A stretch of DNA of 64,000 bases, taken from positions 1 to 64,000 of the forward strand of contig NZ_SOHA01000032.1 in NCBI RefSeq assembly GCF_004403065.1, read 5' to 3'. Numbering within the stretch: the stretch's first letter is position 1; the number at the start of each line of letters is the position of its first letter. Source of the stretch: Cryobacterium cryoconiti (lineage in GTDB: Bacteria > Actinomycetota > Actinomycetes > Actinomycetales > Microbacteriaceae). The notes under the pieces were generated by a model. The model had not been told where the DNA came from and ran no database searches. It was given only the letters and a program-made list of their open reading frames with translations. This document shows positions 46,234 to 54,731 of this stretch, one piece after another. Both the position numbers and the translations under genes were made by a program.

Positions 46234-47515
46234 GTCCGCGGTTGCCGGCGCGCCGGGGCTCACCGGGAAGAACCCGGACGGTGAACCGCTGGACGTCGAT
46301 CTGATCGGTGGGCCCAAACAGCCGCGCAACCCGATCAGCCGCACCCGGATCGAAGTTGTGGCCTCGCGGTCGGTTGCCGGCGTCGGCGTGGTCTTCGCCC
46401 TTCAGGCGCTGCCGATCATGCTCGCACAGGCCCCGGTCCGGTTGCCGGTGATGGGCTTTCTCGCACCGGTGCTGCTCGGGCTGTCCCTGGTGGCCGTCGT
46501 GGTGGCCGCGGTGAGCAAGGTCGGCGTGCGCACGGCCGCCGGCGCCGTGGCACTGGTCTACCTGGCGGCACTGCTGGCCTGGCCGCTGCTGATGCGGGAC
46601 CCGGCGGCCGTACTCGACGGCAAACCGTGGCTCTGGTACATGTGCACGATCGCGACCGCCTGCGCGGCCCTCGCGTTCCCCGTGCTCTGGGCCGCGATCT
46701 ACACCTTCGCCGCTCCGATCATCTACGGTGTGGTGCGGTCGACGCCGTCCGGCGGCGACGCGGACCTGCTGCTCTCGGGCCTCGACGCGGTCTACGCGAT
46801 CCTCCTGGGCCAGGTCATCCTGATCATCATCTTCATGCTCCGGCAGACGGCGGCCGCAGTCGACAGCGCTCAGACCAACGCGCTGCACCAGTACGGAAAC
46901 GCCGTGCGCCAGCACGCCACCGAGGTTGAGCGGGTGCAGGTCGACTCGATCGTGCACGACAGCGTGCTGGCCACCTTCCTCGCCGCGGCCGCGGCGGGCA
47001 GCCCGAAGGCGGCCGAGCTGGCATCCGGCATGGCGGCGGATGCCCTGACCCGCCTCAACGACGCCGCCATCGTGCCGGCCGGCGACGACAGCACGGTTCC
47101 CTTCAGCGAGCTCAGCCGGCAGATCCGTGCCGCCGCGGCCCGCCTGTCGGTGCCCTTCACCATCGTCGAGTGCGAGATCGACGGACTCCGGCTGCCGGCC
47201 CATGCGCGGGACGCGATCCTCGCCGCGAGCGGGCAGGCCATGGTGAACAGCGCCCAGCACGCGGGCACGTCAGACCTGGAGCCCGAACGCACCCTGACCA
47301 TGAGCGCGAACCCGCAGGGCGGCTGCACCATCGTGATCGCCGACTCCGGGGTGGGTTTCGACCCCGAAGCGGTGCCGGCCGAACGGCTGGGGCTGCGCAT
47401 CTCGATAAAGGACCGGGTGGCCAGCGCCGGCGGTTCCGTCACAGTGTGCGCCGCCATCGGCCGCGGCACGACCATCACGATCAACTGGCCCACCGACGGG
47501 GGAGCGCGCGCATGA
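46211..47515 (+). CDS. Membrane sensor histidine kinase (NarL-partner type)
   Basis: A 434-residue kinase. About six hydrophobic segments occupy residues 50-210 without a large extracytoplasmic domain. The dimerisation motif carries the phospho-histidine in DSIVHDSVLATFL. The ATPase domain shows an N box (GQAMVNSAQHAG) and G box (IADSGVGFDPEAVPAERLGLRIS). ATG 46211 is preferred and overlaps the regulator gene. The 3' end overlaps the next membrane protein gene by four bases. The signal is unknown; absence of a sensor domain suggests intramembrane or partner-mediated sensing. Confidence 0.88.
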   Translation: MAEMAAAESAVAGAPGLTGKNPDGEPLDVDLIGGPKQPRNPISRTRIEVVASRSVAGVGVVFALQALPIMLAQAPVRLPVMGFLAPVLLGLSLVAVVVAAVSKVGVRTAAGAVALVYLAALLAWPLLMRDPAAVLDGKPWLWYMCTIATACAALAFPVLWAAIYTFAAPIIYGVVRSTPSGGDADLLLSGLDAVYAILLGQVILIIIFMLRQTAAAVDSAQTNALHQYGNAVRQHATEVERVQVDSIVHDSVLATFLAAAAAGSPKAAELASGMAADALTRLNDAAIVPAGDDSTVPFSELSRQIRAAAARLSVPFTIVECEIDGLRLPAHARDAILAASGQAMVNSAQHAGTSDLEPERTLTMSANPQGGCTIVIADSGVGFDPEAVPAERLGLRISIKDRVASAGGSVTVCAAIGRGTTITINWPTDGGARA

Positions 47516-48552
47516 TCTCCGTACCGCGCGGGCTGGTGCTGTCCCTGGCAGCCATGTTCTCGGCCTATCACGTTGTGCTCGGGTTCTACTCGCTGGGGCA
47601 GCCGCAAACGCCGCTGCCGGCCATCCTCGCCATCATCGTCTACGCCGTGGCCACCGTGGTCAGCCTGTGGCCGACCAGCCCGACGCGGATGCCGGTGTGG
47701 CTGGCGTACTTCAACGTGGCCGTGTGCGCGATACTGCCGCTGTTGGTGGGGAGCCAGCTCGACGGTTCCGTCGACAACGGCTACGCCACCTGGTACGTCG
47801 CCGCGGTGGGCACCCTGATGACGGTCACCGCCACCCGGCGCCGTTCGGGGCTGGCCTGGATCGGAGCCGCGATTCTGGTCGTGCACACGATCTTCTGGGC
47901 CGGGCCGGCGGCCCTGGTCTCGATGGGCGTCATCGGCAGCGTCGTCTGGGTTGCCGTCGCGGTGATCCTGGCGCGGGCCCTGGCGAAGGCGGGCCGTGAC
48001 GCGCGACAGTACGCACTGGCCGAGCAGGAGGCCACCGAGTGGCAGGCCGCCCAGGAGGCGCACCTGTATGAGCGGCAGGTGCGGCTGGCCCAGACCATCC
48101 GGCTGGCGGCACCCATGCTGCGCCGGATCATCGACCAGCACGGCGAGTTGAACGCCGAGCAGCGTCAGGAGTCCCGGTACCTCGAGGCCGCTGTGCGGGA
48201 TGAGATCCGCGGCCGCAAGCTGCTCAACGACGCCGTGCGCGACGCGGTCATGGCCGCCCGGCGTCGCGGTGCGATCGTGACCCTGCTCGACGAGGGCAGC
48301 ATCGACGACATCCGTGGGGCTGAGCTGGAATCGGTGCTCAACGCGCTGGCGGTGGCCATCGACGGCACGATGGCCGACACGATCATCGCCCGAACCGCCG
48401 GAGACGGGTCCGCGACGGCCGTCACAGTGGTCGGGCTCAGCAGCGCGGATGCAAAGCTGAGCGCTTTCGGCCAGGAATCGCCCGAGCCGGAGGTCGACCT
48501 CTGGCTGGAGATCCCGCGCGACCCGGCTCTGGTGTCCGCGCCGCCGGAGTGA
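47512..48552 (+). CDS. Membrane protein with degenerate kinase-like C-terminus, co-transcribed with the two-component system
   Basis: A 346-residue protein of unknown function. Roughly five or six hydrophobic segments lie in residues 5-155 (for example LAAMFSAYHVVLGFY and GVIGSVVWVAVAVILARAL), then a long charged helix likely to be a coiled coil (about 155-240) and a 100-residue alpha/beta tail that resembles the position of a histidine-kinase catalytic domain but lacks N and G boxes. ATG 47512 overlaps the kinase stop. It probably forms or modulates the sensor complex. The stop lies in a 15-bp tandem repeat. Confidence 0.85.
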   Translation: MISVPRGLVLSLAAMFSAYHVVLGFYSLGQPQTPLPAILAIIVYAVATVVSLWPTSPTRMPVWLAYFNVAVCAILPLLVGSQLDGSVDNGYATWYVAAVGTLMTVTATRRRSGLAWIGAAILVVHTIFWAGPAALVSMGVIGSVVWVAVAVILARALAKAGRDARQYALAEQEATEWQAAQEAHLYERQVRLAQTIRLAAPMLRRIIDQHGELNAEQRQESRYLEAAVRDEIRGRKLLNDAVRDAVMAARRRGAIVTLLDEGSIDDIRGAELESVLNALAVAIDGTMADTIIARTAGDGSATAVTVVGLSSADAKLSAFGQESPEPEVDLWLEIPRDPALVSAPPE

Positions 48553-48598
48553 ACGCCGCCGGAGTGAACGCTGCCGGAGTGGACGCTGCCGGACTGGG
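48539..48598. repeat. Four 15-bp tandem units over the stop codon
   Basis: Units near CGCCGCCGGAGTGAA at 48539, 48554, 48569 and 48584. The first contains the TGA stop of the membrane protein gene; later copies repeat the stop or mutate it to TGG. Confidence 0.9.
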
Positions 48599-48638
48599 CG
48601 GGCCGGTGCAGCCTCTCCGCTGAATGCGGGGGAAATGC

Positions 48639-48670
48639 GAAAGGGACCAACCGTGAGGTTGGTCCCTTTC
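48639..48670. terminator. Strong hairpin terminator
   Basis: GAAAGGGACCAACC (48639-48652), loop GTGA, then its exact complement (48657-48670). A 14-bp perfect stem ending in CCCTTTC, suitable as terminator for the two-component operon and, from the other side, for the accE transcript. Confidence 0.85.
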
Positions 48671-48853
48671 AACTTCGTGCCAGGGCGACAACCCGAATGT
48701 CACCCTGACGCGCCCCCACAACCCGACTGCTTACCCTAGTCGACGGGCCATGGTCGTGAATCTCAGAGAGATTCACCCGGCACAAGTAATACTCCTCTCA
48801 CCGGGCCACCGTGAAAAGTCGGCATTTAGGGGGACCGGATCAGTCGGGTGGCG
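48671..48853. other. Unassigned intergenic segment with a 21-bp palindrome
   Basis: Less GC-rich than its surroundings. It holds GTGAATCTC-AGA-GAGATTCAC (48757-48777) and an imperfect CAGGGCGAC / GTCACCCTG pairing (48692-48718). No tRNA cloverleaf, no open frame with coding character, no recognised RNA family. Confidence 0.4.
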
Positions 48854-49153
48854 TCAGCCCGGGAACCCGCGCCAGCGGCCGGTGCCGGGAGTGACAGGCG
48901 AACGGATGGCGCGCTGGCTGCGCTGCCACGCGCTCTGGCCGCGCGCCGGGGCCAGCAGAAGGCTGTCGGACTCCTCGCGGACCAGGCCGTGCAGCACGGC
49001 CGACACGGCCGCCGCCTCGGTGGGAGTGACGCCGCGGGTGACGAAGCGCAGCCCGGGCACGGCCTGCTCGGAGGCATCCGCGGGAGCGCTCACATCCGTG
49101 CCCGGGTTCGCTTCCGCTGCGGTATTCGAGGGAGTAATCGTTGAGTCGGTCAT
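48854..49153 (-). CDS. accE: Acyl-CoA carboxylase epsilon subunit
   Basis: A 99-residue small subunit that in actinobacteria stimulates assembly of alpha and beta carboxylase subunits. The N-terminal 35 residues are Thr/Ala/Pro-rich and disordered. GLRFVTRGVTPTEAAAVSAVLHGLV is the conserved epsilon core, and the C-terminus SAWQRSQRAIRSPVTPGTG carries the usual W..S.R..... pattern. ATG 49153 lies 8 bases after the beta subunit stop. Small and variable, but the context makes the call secure. Confidence 0.88.
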   Translation of the reverse strand: MTDSTITPSNTAAEANPGTDVSAPADASEQAVPGLRFVTRGVTPTEAAAVSAVLHGLVREESDSLLLAPARGQSAWQRSQRAIRSPVTPGTGRWRGFPG

Positions 49154-49161
49154 GGCGCCGC

Positions 49162-50766
49162 CTACAGCGGAATGTTCCCATGCTTCTTGGGCGGCAGGCT
49201 GGCCCGTTTGGTGCGCAGGGCGCGGAGCGCCTTGGTGACCGCCACCCGGGTCGTCGCCGGCTCGATGATGCCGTCGAGCTCGCCGCGCTCGGCCGCCAGG
49301 AAGGGGCTGGCCACGTTGTACGTGTATTCGTTGGCCAGGCGGGTGCGCACGGCGGCGACATCCTCGTCGGCTGCTTCGGCCTTCTTGATCTCGGCGCGGT
49401 ACAGGATGTTCACGGCGCCCTGACCGCCCATGACGGCGATCTCCGCCGTCGGCCAGGCGAGGTTGATGTCCGCACCGAGCTGCTTGGAGCCCATCACGAT
49501 GTACGCGCCGCCGTAGGCCTTGCGCAGGATGACCGTGACCAGGGGAACGGTCGCCTCGGCGTAGGCGTAGAGCAGCTTGGCGCCGCGCCGGATGATTCCG
49601 GTCCACTCCTGGTCGGTGCCGGGCAGGAAGCCGGGCACGTCGACCAGCGTGAGGATGGGAATCGAGAACGCGTCGCAGAAGCGCACGAACCGGGCGGCCT
49701 TCTCGCCGGCCGGGATGTTGAGCGTGCCGGCCATGGCGCTGGGCTGGTTGGCGACGATGCCGATCGAGCGTCCCTCGACCCGGGCGAAGCCGACCACGAT
49801 GTTCGGCGCGAACAGCGGCTGCGTCTCGAGGAAGTCGCCGTGGTCGACGATGTGCTCGATCACGGTCTTCACGTCGTAGGGCTGGTTCGGGGAATCGGGG
49901 ATGATCGTGTTCAACTTGAGGTCGGCATCCGTCGTCTCCAGCTCGATATCGCTGTCGAAGACGGGCAGATCGGCCAGGTTGTTGTCCGGCAGGAAGCTGA
50001 GCAGCGTGCGGGCGTAGTCGAGGGCGTCGGGTTCATCGCTCGCGAGGTAGTGCGCCACCCCGGAGACCGCGTTGTGGGTGTACGCGCCGCCGAGCTCCTC
50101 CATGCCGACGTCTTCACCCGTGACGGTCTTGATCACGTCGGGTCCGGTGACGAACATCTGGCTGGTCTTGTCGACCATGATCACGAAGTCGGTCAGTGCG
50201 GGGGAGTAGACCGCGCCGCCGGCGGCCGGGCCGCAGATGATCGAAATCTGCGGGATGACACCGGAGGCGGCCGTGTTGCGGCGGAAGATCTCGCCGTACT
50301 TGCCGAGAGCGACGACGCCCTCCTGAATGCGCGCTCCGCCGGAGTCGAGGATGCCGATGATGGGCACCCCGGTCTTCAGGGCGAGGTCCATCACCTTGAT
50401 GATCTTCTCGCCGGCGACCTCGCCGAGCGAACCGCCGAAGATGGTGAAGTCCTGCGAGTACACGGCCACCTGGCGGCCGTGGATGGTGCCGGTCCCGGTG
50501 ACGACGGCGTCGCCGTAGGGCCGCTTCTTCTCCATGCCGAACGCGTGGGTGCGGTGCCGCACGAACTCGTCGAGTTCGACGAACGAACCCTGGTCGAGCA
50601 GCAGATCGATACGCTCCCGGGCCGTCATCTTGCCCTTGGCGTGCTGTTTCTCGATCGCCGCCTCGCCGCTCGCGGTCACGGCTTCGTGATAGCGCAGCTT
50701 GAGGTCGGCGAGCTTTCCAGCCGTCGTGTACAGGTCGGGGCCCGCGAGGGGCGAGTTCTCAGTCAC
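49162..50766 (-). CDS. accD5: Acyl-CoA carboxylase beta subunit (carboxyltransferase)
   Basis: Transfers carboxyl from biotin to propionyl- or acetyl-CoA. 534 residues of tandem crotonase-fold domains: [51 protein letters not shown] and [18 protein letters not shown] in the N-domain; [15 protein letters not shown] and [16 protein letters not shown] in the C-domain. GTG 50766 is chosen because TAGAGT (50774-50779) sits 7 bases upstream; the GTG at 50775 lies inside that hexamer. Followed by accE. Element C lies between it and divergent birA. Confidence 0.94.
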   Translation of the reverse strand: MTENSPLAGPDLYTTAGKLADLKLRYHEAVTASGEAAIEKQHAKGKMTARERIDLLLDQGSFVELDEFVRHRTHAFGMEKKRPYGDAVVTGTGTIHGRQVAVYSQDFTIFGGSLGEVAGEKIIKVMDLALKTGVPIIGILDSGGARIQEGVVALGKYGEIFRRNTAASGVIPQISIICGPAAGGAVYSPALTDFVIMVDKTSQMFVTGPDVIKTVTGEDVGMEELGGAYTHNAVSGVAHYLASDEPDALDYARTLLSFLPDNNLADLPVFDSDIELETTDADLKLNTIIPDSPNQPYDVKTVIEHIVDHGDFLETQPLFAPNIVVGFARVEGRSIGIVANQPSAMAGTLNIPAGEKAARFVRFCDAFSIPILTLVDVPGFLPGTDQEWTGIIRRGAKLLYAYAEATVPLVTVILRKAYGGAYIVMGSKQLGADINLAWPTAEIAVMGGQGAVNILYRAEIKKAEAADEDVAAVRTRLANEYTYNVASPFLAAERGELDGIIEPATTRVAVTKALRALRTKRASLPPKKHGNIPL

Positions 50767-50860
50767 GCGGTTCACTCTACCGGCCAGCCCCTGCCCCCGA
50801 TCGTTGACGATTCTCTACAAAAACCGGCCGGTTTGCTGGTCGGGTACCCCCGCTCCCCAC

Positions 50861-50941
50861 GCATAACTCCTGCAAATTCTCGGATTCGGGCCGGAATTGT
50901 GCCTTTTCGGCCCGGTTTCGGCAGAATTGCAGGAGTTATGC
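50861..50941. repeat. Inverted-repeat element C
   Basis: The left arm GCATAACTCCTGCAAATT (50861-50878) is identical to elements A and B. The right arm (50925-50941) lacks one T. Interior GCCGGAA / TTTTCGGC-like pairing gives a second tier. Total 81 bp, in the divergent space between accD5 and birA, ending 16 bases before the birA start. Confidence 0.9.
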
Positions 50942-50957
50942 AAGGGGAGAGAGTCAC

Positions 50958-51800
50958 ATGGAGTTTCCGCTCAGCCGCGAGGTCGTGCCGCGTTTCGAGT
51001 ACCTGGCCGAGACCGGGTCGACGAACGACGCTCTGGTCGCCCACGCGACGGGCGAGGATGCCGCCGCCTGGCCCGACCTGTCGACGGTCGTCACCGACAA
51101 CCAGACCCGCGGCCGCGGCCGAATGGGTCGCACCTGGCTCGCCCCCACCGGTAAGTCCCTCGCGATCTCGGTGCTGCTGCGGCCGGTGTCCGGTGCGGTG
51201 CCGCTGCCGACCTCGCACTTCGGCTGGTTCCCCCTGCTCGCCGGGGCGGCGATGACCCGCGCCGTGCGCGAGGTCGTCGAGGCGAGCCTGGCTGCCCGGG
51301 TGGTCGGGCCGGGTGAGGACGCACCGCGGCACGAGGTCACCCTGAAGTGGCCCAATGACGTTCTGATCGACGGCTACAAGGTGTCCGGCGTGCTGTCGGA
51401 GCTGCTGCCCGACGCGCGCGGGCTGGTGATCGGCACCGGGCTGAACGTGTCCCTCGACGAGCACGACCTGCCCACCCTCACCTCCACGTCGCTGATGCTC
51501 GTGACCGGCTCGCTCCCCGATGCTGACGCCGTGCTCGCCCGGTACCTCACCGAACTGCGAAACCTCACCGGGGACTTCCTCGCGGCCGGGGGCGATCCGG
51601 TGAGAAGCGGGCTGCTGCAGACGGTGACCGAGCTGTGCGGCACGCTCGGCGGGGTTGTGCGGGTGGAACTGCCCGGCGGCACCGATCTGGTGGGCACCGC
51701 GATCGCCCTCGATGACAGCGGCCGGCTGATCGTCGAGGACCAGACGAACGGCGACCTGCAGGCGGTCGCCGCCGGGGATGTCACCCACCTGCGGTATTAA
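50958..51800 (+). CDS. birA: Biotin--[acetyl-CoA-carboxylase] ligase
   Basis: Attaches biotin to the carrier domain lysine of the carboxylase alpha subunit. The 280-residue protein lacks the N-terminal repressor helix-turn-helix, so it is a class I, non-regulatory ligase. Motifs are TGSTNDALVAHATG, TRGRGRMGRTWLAPTGKSLA (biotinyl-AMP loop), LKWPNDVLIDGYKVSGVL and IGTGLNVSLDEHDLP. ATG 50958 has AGGGGAGAGAG upstream, part of it derived from the end of element C. Divergent to accD5. Confidence 0.95.
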   Translation: MEFPLSREVVPRFEYLAETGSTNDALVAHATGEDAAAWPDLSTVVTDNQTRGRGRMGRTWLAPTGKSLAISVLLRPVSGAVPLPTSHFGWFPLLAGAAMTRAVREVVEASLAARVVGPGEDAPRHEVTLKWPNDVLIDGYKVSGVLSELLPDARGLVIGTGLNVSLDEHDLPTLTSTSLMLVTGSLPDADAVLARYLTELRNLTGDFLAAGGDPVRSGLLQTVTELCGTLGGVVRVELPGGTDLVGTAIALDDSGRLIVEDQTNGDLQAVAAGDVTHLRY

Positions 51801-51840
51801 TGGGTTATGACAAAAACAGTTGGGTTATGACAAAGACAGC
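51801..51840. repeat. 20-bp tandem duplication at the PH-protein start
   Basis: TGGGTTATGACAAAAACAGT (51801-51820) is followed by a copy with two changes (51821-51840). Each copy has an ATG; the first opens a seven-codon frame (MTKTVGL), the second the PH-domain gene. Confidence 0.9.
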
Positions 51841-52384
51841 GGGCTTCGGTACTGCCGAGGTGCTTCCCCCGGCCGAATCGGTCGTGGCCGGGCTCCGGCC
51901 GCACGCCCGGGTGCTGTTCTGGCCCAGCCTGGCACTGCTGGCGATCGTCGGCGCCACCGCATACTTCTTCGGTTCCCTGCCGGAGCCGTGGCAGAACACG
52001 GCGCTGCTGGTCGCCGCTGTCGTGCTGGTGCTGCTGCTCTGGCTGCTGCCGCTCGCGTCGTGGCTGAACAACCGCTACACGATCACCACCCGGCGCATCA
52101 TCTTCCGGCACGGGTTCTTCGTGCGCACCCGTCAGGAACTGCTGCACAGCCGCGGCTACGACGTGACCGTGCGTAAGAACTGGCTGCAGTCGATCGCCCA
52201 CTCGGGGGATGTGCTGATCAACGCCGGGCTGGAGCAGCCGCTCGTGTTGAAGGATGTGCCGAACGCCGACCTGGTGCAGCAGGTGCTGCACGATCTGATG
52301 GAGTCCTCCCGCACCCTGATGGGCTCGCGGCGGCAGGAACAGGCGGCAAGCACCGGGGAGACCACGCGCTGGGGTTCCCGCTAA
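51827..52384 (+). CDS. PH-domain (bPH2) membrane protein
   Basis: A 185-residue protein. Two hydrophobic segments (about 30-50 and 57-75) are followed by a bacterial pleckstrin-homology-like domain with NNRYTITTRRIIFRHGFFVR and a final DVLHDL-like helix region. The family anchors at the cytoplasmic membrane; function unknown. ATG 51827 is used; an in-frame ATG at 51800 overlaps the birA stop and would add nine residues. No Shine-Dalgarno is visible. Its last codons lie in a 21-bp repeat shared with the convergent gtrA gene. Confidence 0.85.
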   Translation: MTKTAGFGTAEVLPPAESVVAGLRPHARVLFWPSLALLAIVGATAYFFGSLPEPWQNTALLVAAVVLVLLLWLLPLASWLNNRYTITTRRIIFRHGFFVRTRQELLHSRGYDVTVRKNWLQSIAHSGDVLINAGLEQPLVLKDVPNADLVQQVLHDLMESSRTLMGSRRQEQAASTGETTRWGSR

Positions 52385-52447
52385 GCGCGTTGCGGATCCC
52401 GCTTTGCGCGCTGGGGTTCCCGCTCCGCGCGCTGGGGTTCCCGCTCC
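52364..52447. repeat. Four 21-bp units shared by two convergent gene ends
   Basis: Units starting at 52364, 52385, 52406 and 52427. The first encodes the PH-protein end on the plus strand (stop TAA 52382-52384); on the minus strand all encode the GtrA tail, whose stop is CTA complement at 52381-52383. Both stops use the same CTAA. Confidence 0.92.
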
Positions 52448-52917
52448 GAGGCGGCCGCGGCCTTGCGCTTCGGGGAGAAGACCCAGTGCCGGTAGAGCAC
52501 GAAGCGGAAGGCTGAGCCGAGGAACAGGCCGATCACGTTCGAGGAAATGTTGTCGGCCAGCAGGCTGGTGTAGCCGAGCAGGTAGTGGCTGACCCAGAGG
52601 CAGGCCAGGCCGATACCCATTCCGACCAGGCTGACGGCGAAGAACTCGACCCCCTCGCGCAGCGTGTGCGACTGACGGTTCGCGCCGAAGGTCCAGTACC
52701 GGTTGCCGAGCCAATTCACCAGGATGGCCAGCGTGGTCGACACGACTTTGGCGTAGATCGGTCCGGCGTGCACCAGTTCCGGGTCGAAGACCGTCGTGCG
52801 CAGCAGGTTGAAGACGGCGAAGTCCACGACGAAGCCGACCAGGCCGACGGCGCCGAACTTGCCGAGCTGGCTGGCGAAGGCCAACAGCCGTGCGGACGTG
52901 CGCGGTGTACTCGGCAT
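52381..52917 (-). CDS. GtrA-family membrane protein
   Basis: A 178-residue protein with four helices, the GtrA/DPMS-associated flippase-like family implicated in moving polyprenol-linked sugars. FGAVGLVGFVVDFAVFNLLR and ILVNWLGNRYWTF are typical signatures. The C-terminal 25 residues are three or four seven-residue units (EREPQRA, KRDPQRA) created by a tandem repeat and not part of the family. ATG 52917 has GGAGGG about 5 bases upstream. Context with rml genes and LCP suggests cell-wall glycan work. Confidence 0.9.
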   Translation of the reverse strand: MPSTPRTSARLLAFASQLGKFGAVGLVGFVVDFAVFNLLRTTVFDPELVHAGPIYAKVVSTTLAILVNWLGNRYWTFGANRQSHTLREGVEFFAVSLVGMGIGLACLWVSHYLLGYTSLLADNISSNVIGLFLGSAFRFVLYRHWVFSPKRKAAAASEREPQRAEREPQRAKRDPQRA

Positions 52918-53039
52918 GCATCCCTCCGGATGATGGGCAAAGATAGAAGTCGAGAACCCGAGTCTACGGCGAGGCCCAGCCTGCCGCCTGAGAGAACCCG
53001 TACCGGAGAATGACCGGTCGCAAGGATTGTGGTGGAGCG

Positions 53040-54176
53040 ATGAAGACGACTGTGGGCGTGATCGGCGGCGGCCAGCTGGCCAGGATGATGATTCCGGCGG
53101 CGGTGAATCTGGGGATCGACATCCGGGTGCTCGCCGAGGACGAGGGCATGTCGGCCGATCTGGCGGCGGTGCAGGTCGGCGACTACCGCGACCGCGACGT
53201 GGTGCTGGCCTTCGCCGCCACGGTCGACGTCGTCACGTTCGACCACGAGCACGTTCCGCAGGAGATCCTGCGCGAGCTCGTGGCCCGGGGCGTGGCGGTG
53301 CATCCGGGGCCCGACGCCTTGCTGTACGCGCAGGACAAACTGCTGATGCGGCAGCGCCTGACCGAACTGGGCCTGCCCGTGCCCGACTGGGCGCGCGTGG
53401 AGAACGCCGCCGAACTGGGCGTGTTCCTCGCCGCCCACAACAACCGGGCGGTCGTCAAGACGGCCCGCGGCGGCTACGACGGCAAGGGGGTGCGCCTGGT
53501 CACCCACGACCACGAGGTGGACGACTGGTTCGCCGCGCTCGCCGAAGACGGCAACGGCGGTGCCCTCCTGGTGGAGGAGCTCGTCGAGTTCCGCCGCGAG
53601 CTGGCCCAGCTGGTCGCGCGCCGCCCGTCCGGGCAGATCGCCGTGTGGCCCGTGGTGGAGACCGTGCAGCAGGGCGGCGTCTGCGCCGAGGTCATCGCGC
53701 CCGCTCCGTCGTCCGAGGGCCGTCTGGCCCAGGCCGCGGCCGACATCGCCGTGCGCATCGCCGAGGGCATCGGTGCCACGGGCATGCTGGCCGTCGAACT
53801 GTTCGAGACGACGGATGAGCGCATCCTGGTCAATGAGCTGGCGATGCGCCCGCATAACAGCGGTCACTGGTCGATCGAAGGGTCGACGACGAGCCAGTTC
53901 GAGCAGCACCTCCGCGCCGTGCTCGACCTTCCGCTCGGCGCGACCGACACCCGGGACCCGTGGACCGTCATGGTCAACATCCTCGGGGGACCGGCCGAGG
54001 GTGCCCTCTCGGCGCGGTACCCGGCCGTGTTCGAGGCCTATCCGGCAGCCAAGGTGCACACCTACGGCAAGGATCCGCGGCCGGGCCGGAAGGTCGGTCA
54101 TGTGACCGTCGGCGGCGACGATCTTGACCTCGCCGCCTACCAGGCGCGCGCCGCAGCGGCAATCTTTCAGGACTGA
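53040..54176 (+). CDS. purK: N5-carboxyaminoimidazole ribonucleotide synthase
   Basis: ATP-dependent carboxylation of AIR in purine synthesis. The 378-residue ATP-grasp enzyme begins with TVGVIGGGQLARMM, and has VKTARGGYDGKGVRLV (ATP loop), VEELVEFRRELAQLVAR and ELFETTDERILVNELAMRPHNSGHW. ATG 53040 with GTGGAG nearby is preferred over ATG 53010. purE follows after 18 bases. An unrelated promoter lies in the 122 bases to divergent gtrA. Confidence 0.96.
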   Translation: MKTTVGVIGGGQLARMMIPAAVNLGIDIRVLAEDEGMSADLAAVQVGDYRDRDVVLAFAATVDVVTFDHEHVPQEILRELVARGVAVHPGPDALLYAQDKLLMRQRLTELGLPVPDWARVENAAELGVFLAAHNNRAVVKTARGGYDGKGVRLVTHDHEVDDWFAALAEDGNGGALLVEELVEFRRELAQLVARRPSGQIAVWPVVETVQQGGVCAEVIAPAPSSEGRLAQAAADIAVRIAEGIGATGMLAVELFETTDERILVNELAMRPHNSGHWSIEGSTTSQFEQHLRAVLDLPLGATDTRDPWTVMVNILGGPAEGALSARYPAVFEAYPAAKVHTYGKDPRPGRKVGHVTVGGDDLDLAAYQARAAAAIFQD

Positions 54177-54194
54177 CCAAATAGGATCGAACCC

Positions 54195-54731
54195 GTGACA
54201 GACAACCCTGTGCCCGATTCCGCCCCGCTGGAGGCCGCTCTGACGCCGCTTGTGGGCGTCGTGATGGGCTCCGATTCCGACTGGCCCGTGATGAGTGACG
54301 CCGCTCAGCTGCTGCGGGACTTCGGTGTGCCCTTCGAGGTGCAGGTCGTCTCGGCGCATCGCACCCCGCAGAAGATGATCGCCTACGGTCAGAGCGCCCA
54401 CGCGCGCGGACTCCGCGTGATCATCGCCGGGGCCGGCGGCGCCGCCCACCTGCCCGGGATGCTCGCGGCCGTGACGACGCTGCCGGTGGTGGGTGTTCCC
54501 GTTCCGCTGGGCCGGCTCGACGGCCTGGACTCGCTGCTGTCCATCGTGCAGATGCCGGCCGGAGTGCCCGTGGCCACCGTCTCCATCGGGGGCGCGCGCA
54601 ACGCCGGCCTGATCGCCGTCAAGGCCCTGGCCATCGCCGACGACTCCCTGCGGATCAAGCTGCTCGGCTATATGGAAATGCTCGCCGCCCAGGTCGAGCA
54701 GAAGAACCTGGACCTCCAAGACAAATTATGA
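54195..54731 (+). CDS. purE: N5-CAIR mutase (phosphoribosylaminoimidazole carboxylase catalytic subunit)
   Basis: Converts N5-CAIR to CAIR. The 178-residue protein has [29 protein letters not shown] (substrate phosphate site), [15 protein letters not shown] and [24 protein letters not shown] 20-residue N-terminal tail is extra. GTG 54195 lies 7 bases after TAGGAT (54182-54187), so it may have its own leaderless start inside the purKE pair. Ends in an ATGA overlap with the LCP gene. Confidence 0.96.
   Translation: MTDNPVPDSAPLEAALTPLVGVVMGSDSDWPVMSDAAQLLRDFGVPFEVQVVSAHRTPQKMIAYGQSAHARGLRVIIAGAGGAAHLPGMLAAVTTLPVVGVPVPLGRLDGLDSLLSIVQMPAGVPVATVSIGGARNAGLIAVKALAIADDSLRIKLLGYMEMLAAQVEQKNLDLQDKL

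Noticed and set aside
48671-48760. tRNA gene near the two-component operon end
   Set aside because: TTCG and a CCA are present but no acceptor or anticodon stems form on either strand.
50767-50775. GTG 50775 as accD5 start
   Set aside because: It lies inside the TAGAGT hexamer that would be the -10 box; GTG 50766 fits the leaderless pattern.
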